Below the pieces are notes generated by a model, which did no database searches, was not told the origin of the DNA, and saw nothing but the letters and a program-made list of their open reading frames with translations. A DNA stretch of 64,000 bases. Origin: Annulohypoxylon bovei var. microspora. Lineage: Eukaryota > Ascomycota > Sordariomycetes > Xylariales > Hypoxylaceae. Positions 21,658 through 33,373 of this stretch are shown one piece after another. The stretch spans positions 1 to 64,000 of the forward strand of contig MU405256.1 in assembly GCA_022836615.1 (NCBI GenBank), read 5' to 3'. Made by a program: the position numbers and the translations under genes. Every line of letters starts with the position of its first letter. The first letter of the stretch is position 1.

Positions 21658-24600
21658 AAAGGGGTGCGGTTTATTGCGGCTTCTACAATAGAGCAGATAT
21701 GCTCAGCATTGTTGTAGCTGGTTGGCACCATCGGGAGTTCATGGTTTTTACCTGTCTTGGCGTTGGATGCGGCTTAGTACCCCTAGTGTATTGAGCAAGG
21801 AGGGCAATTCGTATCTACATTTCATAACCCAAACGAAGACTCCTCCCTTAGGGTCCTTGTACCAGAACTAGGGAGTTACGCATTAAAATGGTGTTGGTGA
21901 GTTGGGAGGGCTCTGCATTTCTTATTTTCTAGCCAGTCCCATTTAGATCTGTATTATAAGCGAAGGGACCTTTTTAACGGCGGGATAGAGATGGGTCGGA
22001 TCACAAAATTTATTAGGGCGCTGGTTACGTAGCAAGAGGCGCGTGCATAGTACGATGGGACGACGTTTGGATCGATTAATGAACTCTGATTTTGGTTGAA
22101 GATACCGGAGGTTTAGATTGTCCTGTACATAGAGATGGTGGTCCCGGCGTTCATTCGTGCGGATGGGCCATATAAGAGGGTGTATGAGAGAAGAGAAGAA
22201 AATCTCCCAATCAAGTCTCCTAATTTACTTTCTTATTGTGTGTGTTGCTGCTTTAGATTCCAATAGGATGTGTAAAATACGCCATCCACAGATGACTAAT
22301 ATGAGTAGTAATATATCCTTAGCGAATGGCGAATGAGACACTTAGGACGTAAAGGTTGTTAGAAACCATACGATATTCTAATTAACTCATACGACTAGTA
22401 TTGATATCGGCGTAATAGAGAGAGACACGGCTAATTACTATGCCTTTGAGTCCTACCTTCTGTCGAATTTGACAAAAAGTAACAGAAACGTACAACACCA
22501 GGTATTCGCTGGTCGTCACCGACCCAACTACTGATCCGGCGGTATCTGGTTTATCAAGGGGAGAGCGGACGGGATCCCGAGTTTTCCAGATCCTGTGGTC
22601 GTACATGGAGATTATTGTTATTGTGATGGTATATATTATCATGTTCCTCCGCACGTACATAGTAGCTACCTAGCTAATAGATAATTAAACTTGTTGCTGT
22701 TATGAACCGATATATGTCAACTCTATTTCACATTTATTTCATGTAATTACTTCACTCTCTTAACTCTCTGTCTAAGTAAGTAGATAAGTAATTGTAATAG
22801 AAAAATTAACCAAAGAAAATAAATAGGTAGTTTGACATTGATATGATGTTGCAACTACCAGGTTAGCATCGTCAATTATGCTGGCTCGTAAGGTCCATTA
22901 CTACCACATTCATTTTAAGTATATATATCCACCATATACGACTTCACCAGTTATGAAGTGCGGAGTTCGATATGGTGTGTTCTCTACGTCGGTCTCGTCG
23001 TCGCAACATCTTTGTGTCATGATCGTATTGTACGATAGATCTAATATTCATGATGCCTTGATGATATGGGCAGATTGAAGACGACAACAAAGCAATTAAA
23101 GCTGCATAATCGAATCATACATATTATGGAAGACATTGATAGATTGATGTTACCTACATTATCAACCGAGTAGTGATAGCGTAAGTGTTTCATGGTGGCT
23201 CGATGTTGACTGTACGTGATCAGCAGATTGGTCTAACCATACTGCAAAAAAAGTGATAGATATTGTGCCATCGCGATAACTTAAATAAGGTGGTGGACCA
23301 TACATGTCTGAGATTTCTGAAGAGAGACATGCGAGAATCAGACGACCGGGGTAGCTATCTTAAATGCCGGCATAGATCTAGAATCATGCATACAATGTAG
23401 TGCTCGGGAAGAACCCGCGGCGAGGAGGCAGGGCGAACAGTTCCCAACCACATGGTTATCTTGCTTTCATAAGATCAAATCAGGCAGATCACCGAGATGG
23501 AACCATCCCCCTCCGTGTTTTGCGCCCGCTCAAGGAGGTGTGGTAACGCGGAGCTGAGGTGGCTCGGCGGGGTGGAAACTCCGCATGATCATGCGATATC
23601 CATGTGGAAATGAAACCCCCGAAGCGTAGCGATCGTCAACCACATACATTGGCGCGTCGGCAGCTTGCCAATGGCGCCATGCCGTTCGCTTGGTTGGGCA
23701 GGCTGGTCGTCGAAAATAAGGCATCTACTATAGGGAACATGACTCCAAACTGTTCAACCCACATCAACTCCACGTATCTCTTTCGGCCGAGAACGCGTTA
23801 GGGAGGGCCGATTGTTTCGGGGAACGTGGAAAGGAATCGGTAGCGCTGCAAAATCCCTGGTTCGGCGGAGTTCCGAATGCTGGCTCCGAAATAATTATAA
23901 ATCCAACAGTTGGGCGCGAACGTCATTGATAGACATCCTACCTCAGATATATAACACACCTCCACCTCCTCCCATCTTCTAGAGTTGTTGAACTCAAGAA
24001 CTTACATTAATCGTTGATTTAATAAGGAATTTCGTACGCGGTGCCGGCACCTCAAGGTGGAGAATCGTATTTGATTCAGTATCCCAAAGACATCCATTTT
24101 ACTCCGATATTGCGTACGGAGTTCCGTTAGCCGCGAAGAGTGCGCTCTTATACATACCTACATATACTTATTCCCGTTACCTGTGCAAGAATACATAAGC
24201 AGGAACATCGAGCTTATTTCTGATTGATCCAGGAAAATAGCTGGAGAGTTCGAAATCCCATCCCACTTGGAGAAATCTCGGGTCACACGGTCGCATACGC
24301 GCAGCTATTAGAACAGCAGCGCAAGGAAACACGAAAGAAACCATCTAAGACACGAATATAAAAACAATCTCAATATTGTGCAACAGGAAACGACAATATG
24401 GAGCCCACTAGTCCCGCGAACCCTATGCCGACGGAATCAGATACTTGGTTCTGGACTTGGGTTACGACCTCGTATCCTAACTAAACCGACGACACATTCA
24501 ATACAACGAGTCGATGTCCGTTTGGGCGTTGAGCTATGGCGGACCGCGACGGAAAGAAACATGGACGGGCTTGGGCAGAGGGGGAGCTCAAGCCAAGCTC

Positions 24601-25465
24601 ACTTGGATCACCTATTTAACATCTTAGCGTGAAAAAGGAAAGGGTTTGCGTTGATGGAAGTGTCGGATAGCTGGGCAGACTGAAAATATCTGTTCATGCG
24701 ATCTGTTAGTCGATATGACTACGAATCTATGATTGTTTTTGGGAGTTATATGAGTTTGGAAATTATTCGCCAAGGAGACCAGCTAGGAAGCTTGGATCTT
24801 CTGGTAACTTCAGTGTTGGTCAACATTCAGGGATGAGCTCAGGACAGGCCTGGTTTTAGCCTTATAATGATGCTAGGGCGGGGTTTTTACCGAAGGTTCC
24901 GTGGTCTGGTTGACATTGACAGGACTGGAGGTTGAGTTGGAGGTTGAATTGGAGGTCAAAGAATTGGTGAGCAAAGGGAGTCATGGTGTTAAAGGAACTT
25001 TCAGAATGACAAAGACAGAGCCAATTTCGCTCTCCATATATTTCAATACAGTCCCTCGGCTTTTTAACTATAAGCTTGACAGAATAATTATCTTGCAAGA
25101 CTCTAGTTAGTTCAGACCAGACAGTTGTGAGTGAATCTGATAAATCAACTGGGTTGCAGGTGATTAGTACTAATAATAAATTGATGATTAAGCTGACGTT
25201 TTAACCCCAGGTGGAAGGACCCCACGTAAGTGACATTTAACCCCGCGATTCCGATACTCGGAGGTAACTCATCCCTCTGGAAGCCACGAATTTTCGAATA
25301 CGCAGGAACCAATGATTTGATTGTATATTCTCAGCTTAATATACCATTTCACCGTACCATCTTACTTTTCGAATTGTGTCTTCAAAAGTCCAAATCGAGA
25401 AATTGGGTCATTATCAGGTCAATCGAAGGTTTCGCAAAACGATATAAACCTCTGATACTAATACA
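21658..25465. other. Long intergenic region, no supported gene
   Basis: About 3.8 kb. The first 600 bp look like the 3' UTR and spacer of the trehalose gene. Short frames near 22.4, 23.6, 24.4 and 24.9 kb were examined and have no recognisable product. A repetitive GAGGTTGAGTTGGAGGTTGAA stretch lies near 24924. The DNA is AT-rich with TAGGTAG runs. Confidence 0.5.
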
Positions 25466-26810
25466 ATGGCTCCTCCATTCCCGCCACCGCCGGTTAACAC
25501 CATTGACTGGTCTAATGTCGGCTTTCGAGTTCGTGAGGGTAAGCAAGCTTGCTTTTTGCTGACTTTGGGCGGAGAACACGGGATACGTAGGAATTGACTA
25601 ACTCTCTGGCCCCGTTAGTAAATGGGCATATCGAGTCTCACTACTCGCAGAAAACTGGCAAATGGACACCGCTCCAGTTTGTGACTGATCCCTACATCCG
25701 CATCCATGGTATGGCCCCGGCCCTCAACTATGGCCAACAAGCGTACGAAGGCCTCAAGGCTTTCCGCAACCCCTCCGGCGATCTTCAGATCTTCCGACCC
25801 GATCGCAATGCTGTGCGGATGCAGCACTCGGCCGACGTTATCTCGGTTCCCCCTGTACCTACCGACCTGTTCATCAGTGCCGTGAAAGCTGCTGTTTCTC
25901 TCAACGCCGAATACGTTCCGCCTCACGAGACAGGTGCTGCCATGTATGTGCGACCCCAGATCTATGGCTCTAGCGCACAATTGGGACTTAGCCCTCCCGA
26001 GGAGTACACCTTCTGCGTCTACGTCCTCCCCACGGGTGTGTACCACGGTACGCATCCCGTCAACGCGTTGATCCTAGACGACTTCGATCGCGCAGCTCCG
26101 AACGGAACGGGAAATGCAAAGGTCGGGGGCAATTACGCACCCGTGCTTAGGTGGAGCGACAAGGCCAGAATTGAGGGATATGGCATCACTCTTCATCTGG
26201 ATAGTGCGACACATTCAGAGGTTGACGAGTTCAGCACAAGCGGCTTCATCGGCGCCATTGTGGATGGCGACAACGTGACACTCGTAGCACCCGACTCGAA
26301 GAGTGTGATCCAGAGCGTAACGGCAGACAGTGTCCTAGACATTGCACGTAGCTTTGGATGGAACGTGGAGAAAAGATCTGTGAGATTCGCTCTGCGTATG
26401 AAACGAGCGTACATCAATCAATTTTGCTAACTTTACTTTAGATCAAATACACAGAACTGCCTAAGTTCTCTGAAGTCATGGCCGCAGGCACTGCTGCGGC
26501 GCTGGTGCCAATACGGTCCATCACGCGACGCTTTGACCCTGCCTCACCTCAATCCATTTCGTCGGCTGGAGCGCACTCTCGTTTGTCGACCGAGGGTGGT
26601 GTCGAGAAAGTCAATTACATCCCTGATGCGAACGAAGAGGCCGGCCCGGTTTGCCTAAGGCTCTTGACCCAACTTAAAGGCATCCAGCTAGGAAAGGTCA
26701 AGGACAGCTTCGGTTGGATCTTCCCCGTAACTCGTGAAAATGGGACGAAGGTGGCTGGCGAGACGAATGGGTCGCAGAAAAATGGAGAAACAGTCGACCA
26801 ATTGGACTAA
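25466..26810 (+). CDS. Branched-chain amino acid aminotransferase (class IV PLP enzyme)
   Basis: Three exons: 25466-25538, 25619-26379 and 26442-26810; 400 aa. It is a fold-type IV aminotransferase: residues about 45-70 hold GMAPALNYGQQAYEGLKAFR, the PLP Lys is in GNAKVGGNY (Lys192), and a SGFIGAI segment and a conserved TAAALVPI loop follow. The family transfers the amino group between Leu/Ile/Val and 2-oxoglutarate. There is no N-terminal mitochondrial targeting sequence (it begins MAPPFPPPPVNTIDWSNVGF), so it is probably cytosolic. Such cytosolic paralogues often sit in or near secondary-metabolite loci. None of the immediate neighbours shows a shared pathway. The C-terminus has a polar, low-complexity tail of about 30 residues. 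Confidence 0.92.
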
Positions 26811-28368
26811 CTGAGCAGATGTGACAGCTCAGTCGATGGTAAGTGCGGTATTATCTAGGCGTGTAAATGGCGTACGTCGACATTCGAGGGCGACTTAGAC
26901 TATTCGATCATGGATTTTCAGGCCAGGGAAAAAGCACTATCTGGGAAGACAAAAACAAAAGAGAATTTAAACCGGCGAGAAGACTAAATTAGACAAATGG
27001 AGATTCGCTTCTTCTTTATGATCTGGGCAGCTCGGATCGACGAATTATCTAGTTTGCCATTCATATAACACAGCGTTTACAGTTGCCTGTGTTGGAAGTC
27101 GCATGCATATCCGCATATCTTCGGTACACAACACTACCAGCCCTTGAGCACCATCAACGCTACCGACATACGTATTCCAGGCCGCTTTAGTTGTTTTATG
27201 GACACACGCTCAGGTGGCATACGTCTTAACCTGTTCGATGAAAGCGCGGCCCAGTGGCCAATATCTCGTGAGCATTGCTAACCAAGCTACCTAGGATGTT
27301 CCTCAGTTTTTGTTACGAGTTTGAGCAGTTAATTAAAAGGAAAAAACTTCACCCACTATAATAGCCAACATTTTGATGTTTGTGTCTAGATCTCAGTGCA
27401 TTATCCGCATACCATCGGGATGAGCCATTTTCTGTCCCAACAGCCTAATCAACCCCTGGAGTCTAGCATGTGATGCACTGCTAACTACCATGGTCCCTTA
27501 AACCTTACTAAGTACTAAATTCTATTTTGATGACGGTAACATTATGTACCGCAAAGCTTACTTGAGATAAACTTCAGTTCTCCAATTCGACAAGATACAT
27601 ATATCGACTTTGTCCTACACACCCCGGATATCAATCCGTGGAATCGGGTTTAGCTTTTGCAATCCCCCTATCCGGAGGCCTCAAGGTCATGTGACATGGC
27701 GCCGGTGGAAAATTATGGTTGCGTACGCGAAGGCAAGCTTTTCTCATGAGCTTCTTTAGACAACCCCTTGTCACTGCATCCTCCACCAATCTGGATGTGC
27801 CCTAGGTTCTAGCTGTCCAGCTAGGATATAGGTAACAAATTTACGAAGGGAAGCTATCCTAATTCGGTGAGCTCTTCAAGCAACGATTGTAGCGCCATTT
27901 CTTCCTCTCGGAGCCCCGTTAGCAGGAAAATGATATCATTTCTCACCTGCTGGACTCGCTCTCCACCCTGCCCCCAAGCAAGAAGATGTGTGTTTTTGTT
28001 AGCTCCCACATGCAGAGAAACCCGGGACAAAGCCATTCCCCACGCTGGCTTTCCAAGAGAAAGGAACAGTGAGGAGATTATTGTGTGGCTGTCTTATCTT
28101 TACCAAAAATCTGAAAGGTAATAGGTCAATTCACCTGGGACCCGGGATCCTCAAAGACCCAACCGGCCTTGGTCTAGATGGCGTTCACACCACCCGGATA
28201 GCCAGATTTCCTGCCTGCCCTCCAATATGTATTAATACCCCCCCATTTGTGCTACCAAATCTATTCCTGCAGTGTATCCTTTTGAGTGTGACCTCGGAAA
28301 ATTTACGTACTTTGAACTACATACCTTTGATGCCCTACCAATAGCCCCAATGCGGATTGAAGGAAATA
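26811..28368. other. Intergenic region, no supported gene
   Basis: About 1.55 kb. A 60-codon minus-strand frame near 27.9 kb looks weakly helical, but it has no start context or partner exon. The final 300 bp are likely the promoter of the potassium transporter gene, including at least one very short upstream ATG frame. Confidence 0.5.
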
Positions 28369-31131
28369 ATGGCGACACCCAAGATCACAATTGCTGCGGA
28401 TGACGACACGTCCATCAAGCACTCGGACTCTAGTGCCGGTGGTGCGATAGATCTCGGCGGCGTTTTCCACACCCGCAGCTTGTCGCGGTCTCGTGGCCCA
28501 GGTCTTCGCCGCACGGCTTCTCGCGCGTCTCGCGACAGGCGTAGCGATCATCTTGAAGTCGAAGAAGAAGATGATTGGCTCCAAGATGACGGCCGGAAGA
28601 AACAGGTCTTCAAGGGTTCTGCGTTGCTCTGGTATCGTAGTTCCCGTTTGATTGTGGAGTACACCAAATTGTAGATTGATACTAATCGGCTGTGAAGGCT
28701 GGCATATCAGTCTGTCGGTGCGATCTACGGTGACATCGGGACGAGGTAAGACATCGCCTGAAATTCGAATGAAATGGTTTCAAGCCGTTGATGTTAACCA
28801 ATTCTAGTCCTCTATATGTGTTCTCGAGTACCTTCACCGCTCCGCCTAGCTACGATGACCTTCTTCAGGTCCTCTCCGTCGTGCTCTGGTCTTTGACTAT
28901 TATGGTGACGCTGAAATACATCTTGATCATCCTACACGCCGATAATCAAGGAGAAGGGGGTACCTTCAGCTGTTATTCATTACTTACCCGATATGTGAGT
29001 AGTTGAAATATCCGGAGAATGTGTCTTTGAAGTTAACCATGCGTAGGCTAATATCACCGACCGTGATCCTCGAGAGGCGCGCCTCGTGAAAATGGAGCGA
29101 CACCTGACTCAGGATATGAGTGCTACCAATCGTACACTTCGATCATCTATCGAGCGAAGCAGGTTCACTCGTGGTCTGTTGAAGACTATCGGCGTCCTAG
29201 CTGTCTCAATGGTTATCGCTGACGGTGTGTTAACACCTGCGCAGTCCGTGCTAGGTGCTGTTCAGGGTCTCTCCGTAGTGAGCTCGAACATAACTAGCCC
29301 TATCATCGTTGGAACGTCATGCGGAATCTTGGTTCTCCTCTTCGCTATCCAGCCTCTAGGAACTTCAAAGTTGGCAACCGTGTTCGCTCCAATTGTCATT
29401 CTGTGGCTGGGGTTCAATGCCGGTTTCGGTATTTACAACTTGGTTATTTATGACCACTCAGTGTTGAAGGCCTTTTCACCGTACTATGCTATCCATTTCT
29501 TCATGGAAAAGAAAACGGACGGCTGGAGAATGCTGGGCGGTATTCTTCTCGCCTTCACCGGTGTCGAGGCTCTGTTTGCGGATCTTGGTGCCTTCAGCAT
29601 GAGGGCTATCCAGATTAGTTGGCTGTCCTGGTGTTACCCATGTTTGCTACTGGCATACGTCGGTCAGGCTGCATACATCAGCGTGAATCCTGATGCATAC
29701 TCCAACCCGTTCTACAACGCTGTTCCCCCAGGAATGTTATACCCTAGCTTGATCGTCGCTGTGTTGGCTGCTATCGTTGCTTCGCAAGCTATGATCACGG
29801 CCGTTTTCCAGGTAAGGCCCCATTCACTCCTTATTTGAGATGTTGTATTAACTCAACCTTAATAGCTCATCAGTCAATTGATGAAACTGTCATACTGTCC
29901 TCAAGTCAAGGTTGTCCACACGTCGACGAAATTCCACGGACAACTCTACGTCCCCTTCGTGAACTGGATTTTGATGTGCGGAACCATTCTCGTCACAGGG
30001 GTCTACTCTAACACAACTCGCCTCGGAAACGCCTACGGGTAAGTTTTCTAGCCTTACTCGATTCTTATTCTATATGATAAAATACTAATAGTTCTTAGTG
30101 TGTGTGTCATGTTCGTGACGTTCTTCGACACATGCATGGTTACGCTTGCCTCCCTCATCGTGTGGCGCTTGTCCCCGTTTGTTATCTTCATACCGTGGCT
30201 GTTCTTCGCTACCATCGATTGCTTGTATCTTTCCTCTGCCTTGACAAAGGTTCCCGACGGTGCTTGGTTTACCATCACCATCGCGGGAATCCTCACCTGC
30301 GTTTTCTTGCTCTGGCGTTTCGGCAAGGAGAACCAGTGGCGCGCAGAAGCCGAAGACCGGTTCCGGCCCGCCCAGCTCCTCCACCGGGAGAACGACTCCC
30401 CTGACAGCCCGCTGGTCTTGGCGCCCCGCTGGGGCGGCGGGGCCGTAAGCCGTATCAGGGGTCTGGGCATTTATTTCGACAAGACGGGAATATTGACACC
30501 GACTGTGTTTACGCAATTCGTCAGCAAATTCGGCACCGTACCCGATGCTATCATCTTCTTCCACCTCCACCCCGTCGAGGCTCCATCCGTGGCTTCAAGC
30601 GACCGGTACGCCGTCTCGAGGATCCCCGCCGTTCCCGGTTGCTACAGACTAGTCATTCGTCACGGCTACATGGACGAGGTTATCACCCCGGACTTGGCGG
30701 CGCTGATCTACGAGCAGGTGCGCATGCACATCATTCGCGATGGGAGCAGCAGCGAGGATGAGGCGCGGGTAGATAGCACGGAGGAACAGGAGCATGGGCA
30801 GACTAATGGGCAAACCGACGAGGAAACCCAGGCCAAAGTTGCTGCCGCCGCCGCCGCCGCTAGACAGAATGATAGAAGCAGGGCGATGCTTGGGCTCGAC
30901 GACGAGGCTACGAAGGAAGAGCTTGGCAGGCTCGACCGCGCCTACGCTAGCAAGGTCATGTACATCATCGGCAAGGAACAGATGCACGTTAAAAATCACC
31001 CAGGCTCGTTCGCCCGCCGCATTCTCCTGACGACGTTCCTCTGGATCAGGGATAACACGCGCGCTAAAATCGCAAACCTGAGACTTGCGATGGACAGGGT
31101 CGTTGAGGTTGGCTTTGTGAAGGATATTTGA
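28369..31131 (+). CDS. HAK/KUP-family high-affinity potassium transporter
   Basis: Six exons: 28369-28631, 28698-28745, 28808-28994, 29047-29811, 29866-30038 and 30099-31131; 822 aa. There is a cytosolic Ser/Arg- and acid-rich N-terminus of about 85 aa. About twelve membrane helices follow, starting with the family hallmark AYQSVGAIYGDIGTSPLYVF. Other conserved blocks are ADGVLTPAQSVLGAVQGL, GGTFSCYSLLTRY and NPFYNAVP. The large cytosolic C-terminus has an inserted acidic/Gln linker with an eight-residue alanine run near 30850. HAK1-type proteins drive K+ uptake with H+ or Na+ coupling at the plasma membrane under K+ starvation. All junctions stay in frame, including a 48-nt second exon. The ATG is the first in-frame one after the upstream stop. 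Confidence 0.95.
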
Positions 31132-31383
31132 AAACTAGGATGAGCTTTTAGTAAAAAGTTTAATAGACTTAGCTATGTAAGGGTTATTCCGGGTGTGAAG
31201 TGTGGAATATGGGAAGTGCAATATGCCAGTCGGGAATTTAGCTAGAATGTGTTTGCTAGGTACATAGAGTGTGCGTTCTTCAGCAGATGTCCGGTGCAAT
31301 TTAGCAACCTATTTCAGAGCCTCCTAGTCCTGATCCTTTCCACCACAAACAAATAGGTCTCCAAGCGAATCGCCCAAACCACA

Positions 31384-32193
31384 CTAATGCTGGCTTGGAA
31401 GCGCGATTATCTTCAACTGCTCCTTAATCTCTACCTGGACGTCTCGACCTCGCTCGAAGTCGGCCACCAGCTGCGCGAGCACGAGCACGGCGATGATCAC
31501 CTGGAAGATCTCGCCCGAGAAGCGGGCGATCCCCTTGAGAGGCGCTTGCGTCACGGCGTACGCGACGTTCTCGTGCGTCGCCGCCGCGCGCGGGATCATG
31601 CGCTTCAGCGAATCCAGGCGGCGGTGGAAGTTCCCGAACGCCCACCGCGCCTGGTCCACCAGCTGCTTCCAGGCGGCGTGCTCCGGCACCGGCGTCTTGT
31701 GCTCGTACACGGCGGTCAGCTGGCGCGCGAGCGCGCCCAGACGCCCGTGCGTCTCCTTCAGGTCGCGGTCCAGCTCCAGCACCCGGCGGCGCATGTGGCT
31801 CACGGCCGCGTGGATGTAGCCGCCGCTGAGGAACGTCGCGCCGGCCGCGCCGTCCTGCTTCTGCTGCTGCTGCTGGCGCGAGGACGGGCCGCCCTGGAAC
31901 GGGTCTTCGGGCTGGGTCGCGCGCACGAACCCGTCTGAGGCTGCCTTGGTCTGCTTCTGCTTGGCGTGGTACTCGTCGTACTCCTTGCGGCTGGCCGCGT
32001 CGCCGAGAACCTCCCAGGCCTCCTGGATGCTGCGGAACTCGTCCTTGTTCCGCTCGGTGTCGCCGGCCTTGTCCGGGTGCCACTTCATGGCGAGCTTCTT
32101 GTACATGTCGCGCAGCTCGTCGCGGGTGGCGACGGGGGTGACGCCGAGGCTGGCGTACAGGTCCTTGTCGAGGACGCCTTTCTTGAGAGGCAT
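31384..32193 (-). CDS. J-domain (DnaJ/Hsp40) protein
   Basis: Intronless, 269 aa, from ATG at 32193; the open frame extends further upstream but without an ATG. The J domain lies at residues about 10-75, with the HPD tripeptide at 39-41 (KWHPDKAGDTERN) that stimulates Hsp70 ATPase. A Gln-rich linker (QQQQQ) and then a helical C-terminal region follow, which includes a hydrophobic stretch (EIFQVIIAVLVLAQLV) that may anchor or bury in a membrane. No Gly/Phe or zinc-finger domain is present, so it is a type III J protein. The gene is very GC-rich at third positions compared with the AT-rich spacer next to it. The partner and substrate are unknown. Confidence 0.85.
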   Translation of the reverse strand: MPLKKGVLDKDLYASLGVTPVATRDELRDMYKKLAMKWHPDKAGDTERNKDEFRSIQEAWEVLGDAASRKEYDEYHAKQKQTKAASDGFVRATQPEDPFQGGPSSRQQQQQKQDGAAGATFLSGGYIHAAVSHMRRRVLELDRDLKETHGRLGALARQLTAVYEHKTPVPEHAAWKQLVDQARWAFGNFHRRLDSLKRMIPRAAATHENVAYAVTQAPLKGIARFSGEIFQVIIAVLVLAQLVADFERGRDVQVEIKEQLKIIALPSQH

Positions 32194-33373
32194 GGTTGCG
32201 GATAAGAGCGCGTTGGAGAAATGCTTAGTTGGCAAAGGAGGTTAGCTTGGTTTAATCGCGGTGATGTGACGTGACCTGACTATATGAGTATGGGTGGAGA
32301 TGGGTGCCTTGAACCGCGCTGTACGGGTAATGCAAGTTGAGGTTTGTGTTGATGTAGAGAGGGACGAAGAAGAATAATTAATTACTTACCTAGGTAGCTG
32401 AGGTTTCAATGGAAGCTTGTTTCAAGGTAGTTGAAATTTTGTGTTGGAGGTATGCTGAGATGAGATGTATGTAGGTTAAGCTATGCTCAGCATGTGGGAA
32501 GGGGAGAGATTTCAAAATAGAATTGTCTCATGAGAGGGTTGGTTATTTAGATTGATTTACGAATACACTGATGAGAGAGTGCAGTATTTCTAAAATCACC
32601 TGCTGAGCTGGTTCATAGGTATTTGATATTAGGGTAGGTGGTTGATATCGTATGCTTGAAACGTACCTACCTTTACCATCATGTCTGTCGGGGTTCGTTC
32701 TTATTAGATATAAGCGAAGACGATAGATATGTTCATCAGTATGTACTTATCGGTTGGTATATCCACGACGTTGAAGCCCCTCGCCGCTCATACTATCAAG
32801 TTTGACGATCGCTATAACAGAAACACGATATGAATAGTTACGTTTAACCAAAGCAACTATCGATACTAATATATACAAAGACGGACAGGTAACTAGACAG
32901 GTAAGTTAATCTATTAACATGTTTGTATATTTTCTCTATCTCACCTTTAACCTAAGTAGGATTAGTTATATCTGTTACTACCTACTTGTGAACATGACAA
33001 ATGTCTCTTGCTAGGTTGTAACTATAGTAAATTTGAGAATCCCATTGTTAACCTCATACCTAGGTAGTGTTGAATGGCATTGTTAGCTCTAAGCATTGTT
33101 ATGTTTTCAATTTGGAAAGGCTTTACAATAATAACATCAATGATTCTATTTTTCTTTACAATTGTCTTTGTCCTAACACAAGTGCATTGAACAAAGTAGA
33201 AATAAAGAATTATCCATGGTCAGAAGTGCGGTGTGCAAGCGACAACGGGTGATTCTCCTTGAAGAGGCTGCTTTTATTATTGTTAGGTTTAGGAGGATTA
33301 TATATATATATAGGCGTCTTCAATGCCAATCAAGGATGTCGGTAAATAATTATTATTGTAATTAGAATTCAAA
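32194..33373. other. AT-rich intergenic region
   Basis: About 1.2 kb between the divergent J-protein gene and the kinase-like gene. No coding signal was seen. It contains a (TA)n tract near 33300 and several ACCTACC/TAGGTAG runs. Confidence 0.55.

Noticed and set aside
24230..24275. Possible tRNA B box (GAGTTCGAAATCCC)
   Set aside because: No A box or cloverleaf could be drawn upstream; it looks like chance.
24397..24480. Short frame beginning MEPTSPANPMPTESD after a promoter-like stretch
   Set aside because: It stops after 28 codons and I could not join it to a second exon with good splice sites.
27854..28036. 60-codon helical minus-strand frame
   Set aside because: No ATG context, no partner exon and no recognised family; it could be a relic but cannot be supported.
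31387..32205. Plus-strand frames antisense to the J-protein gene
   Set aside because: Mirror frames of a GC-rich gene; composition is artefactual.
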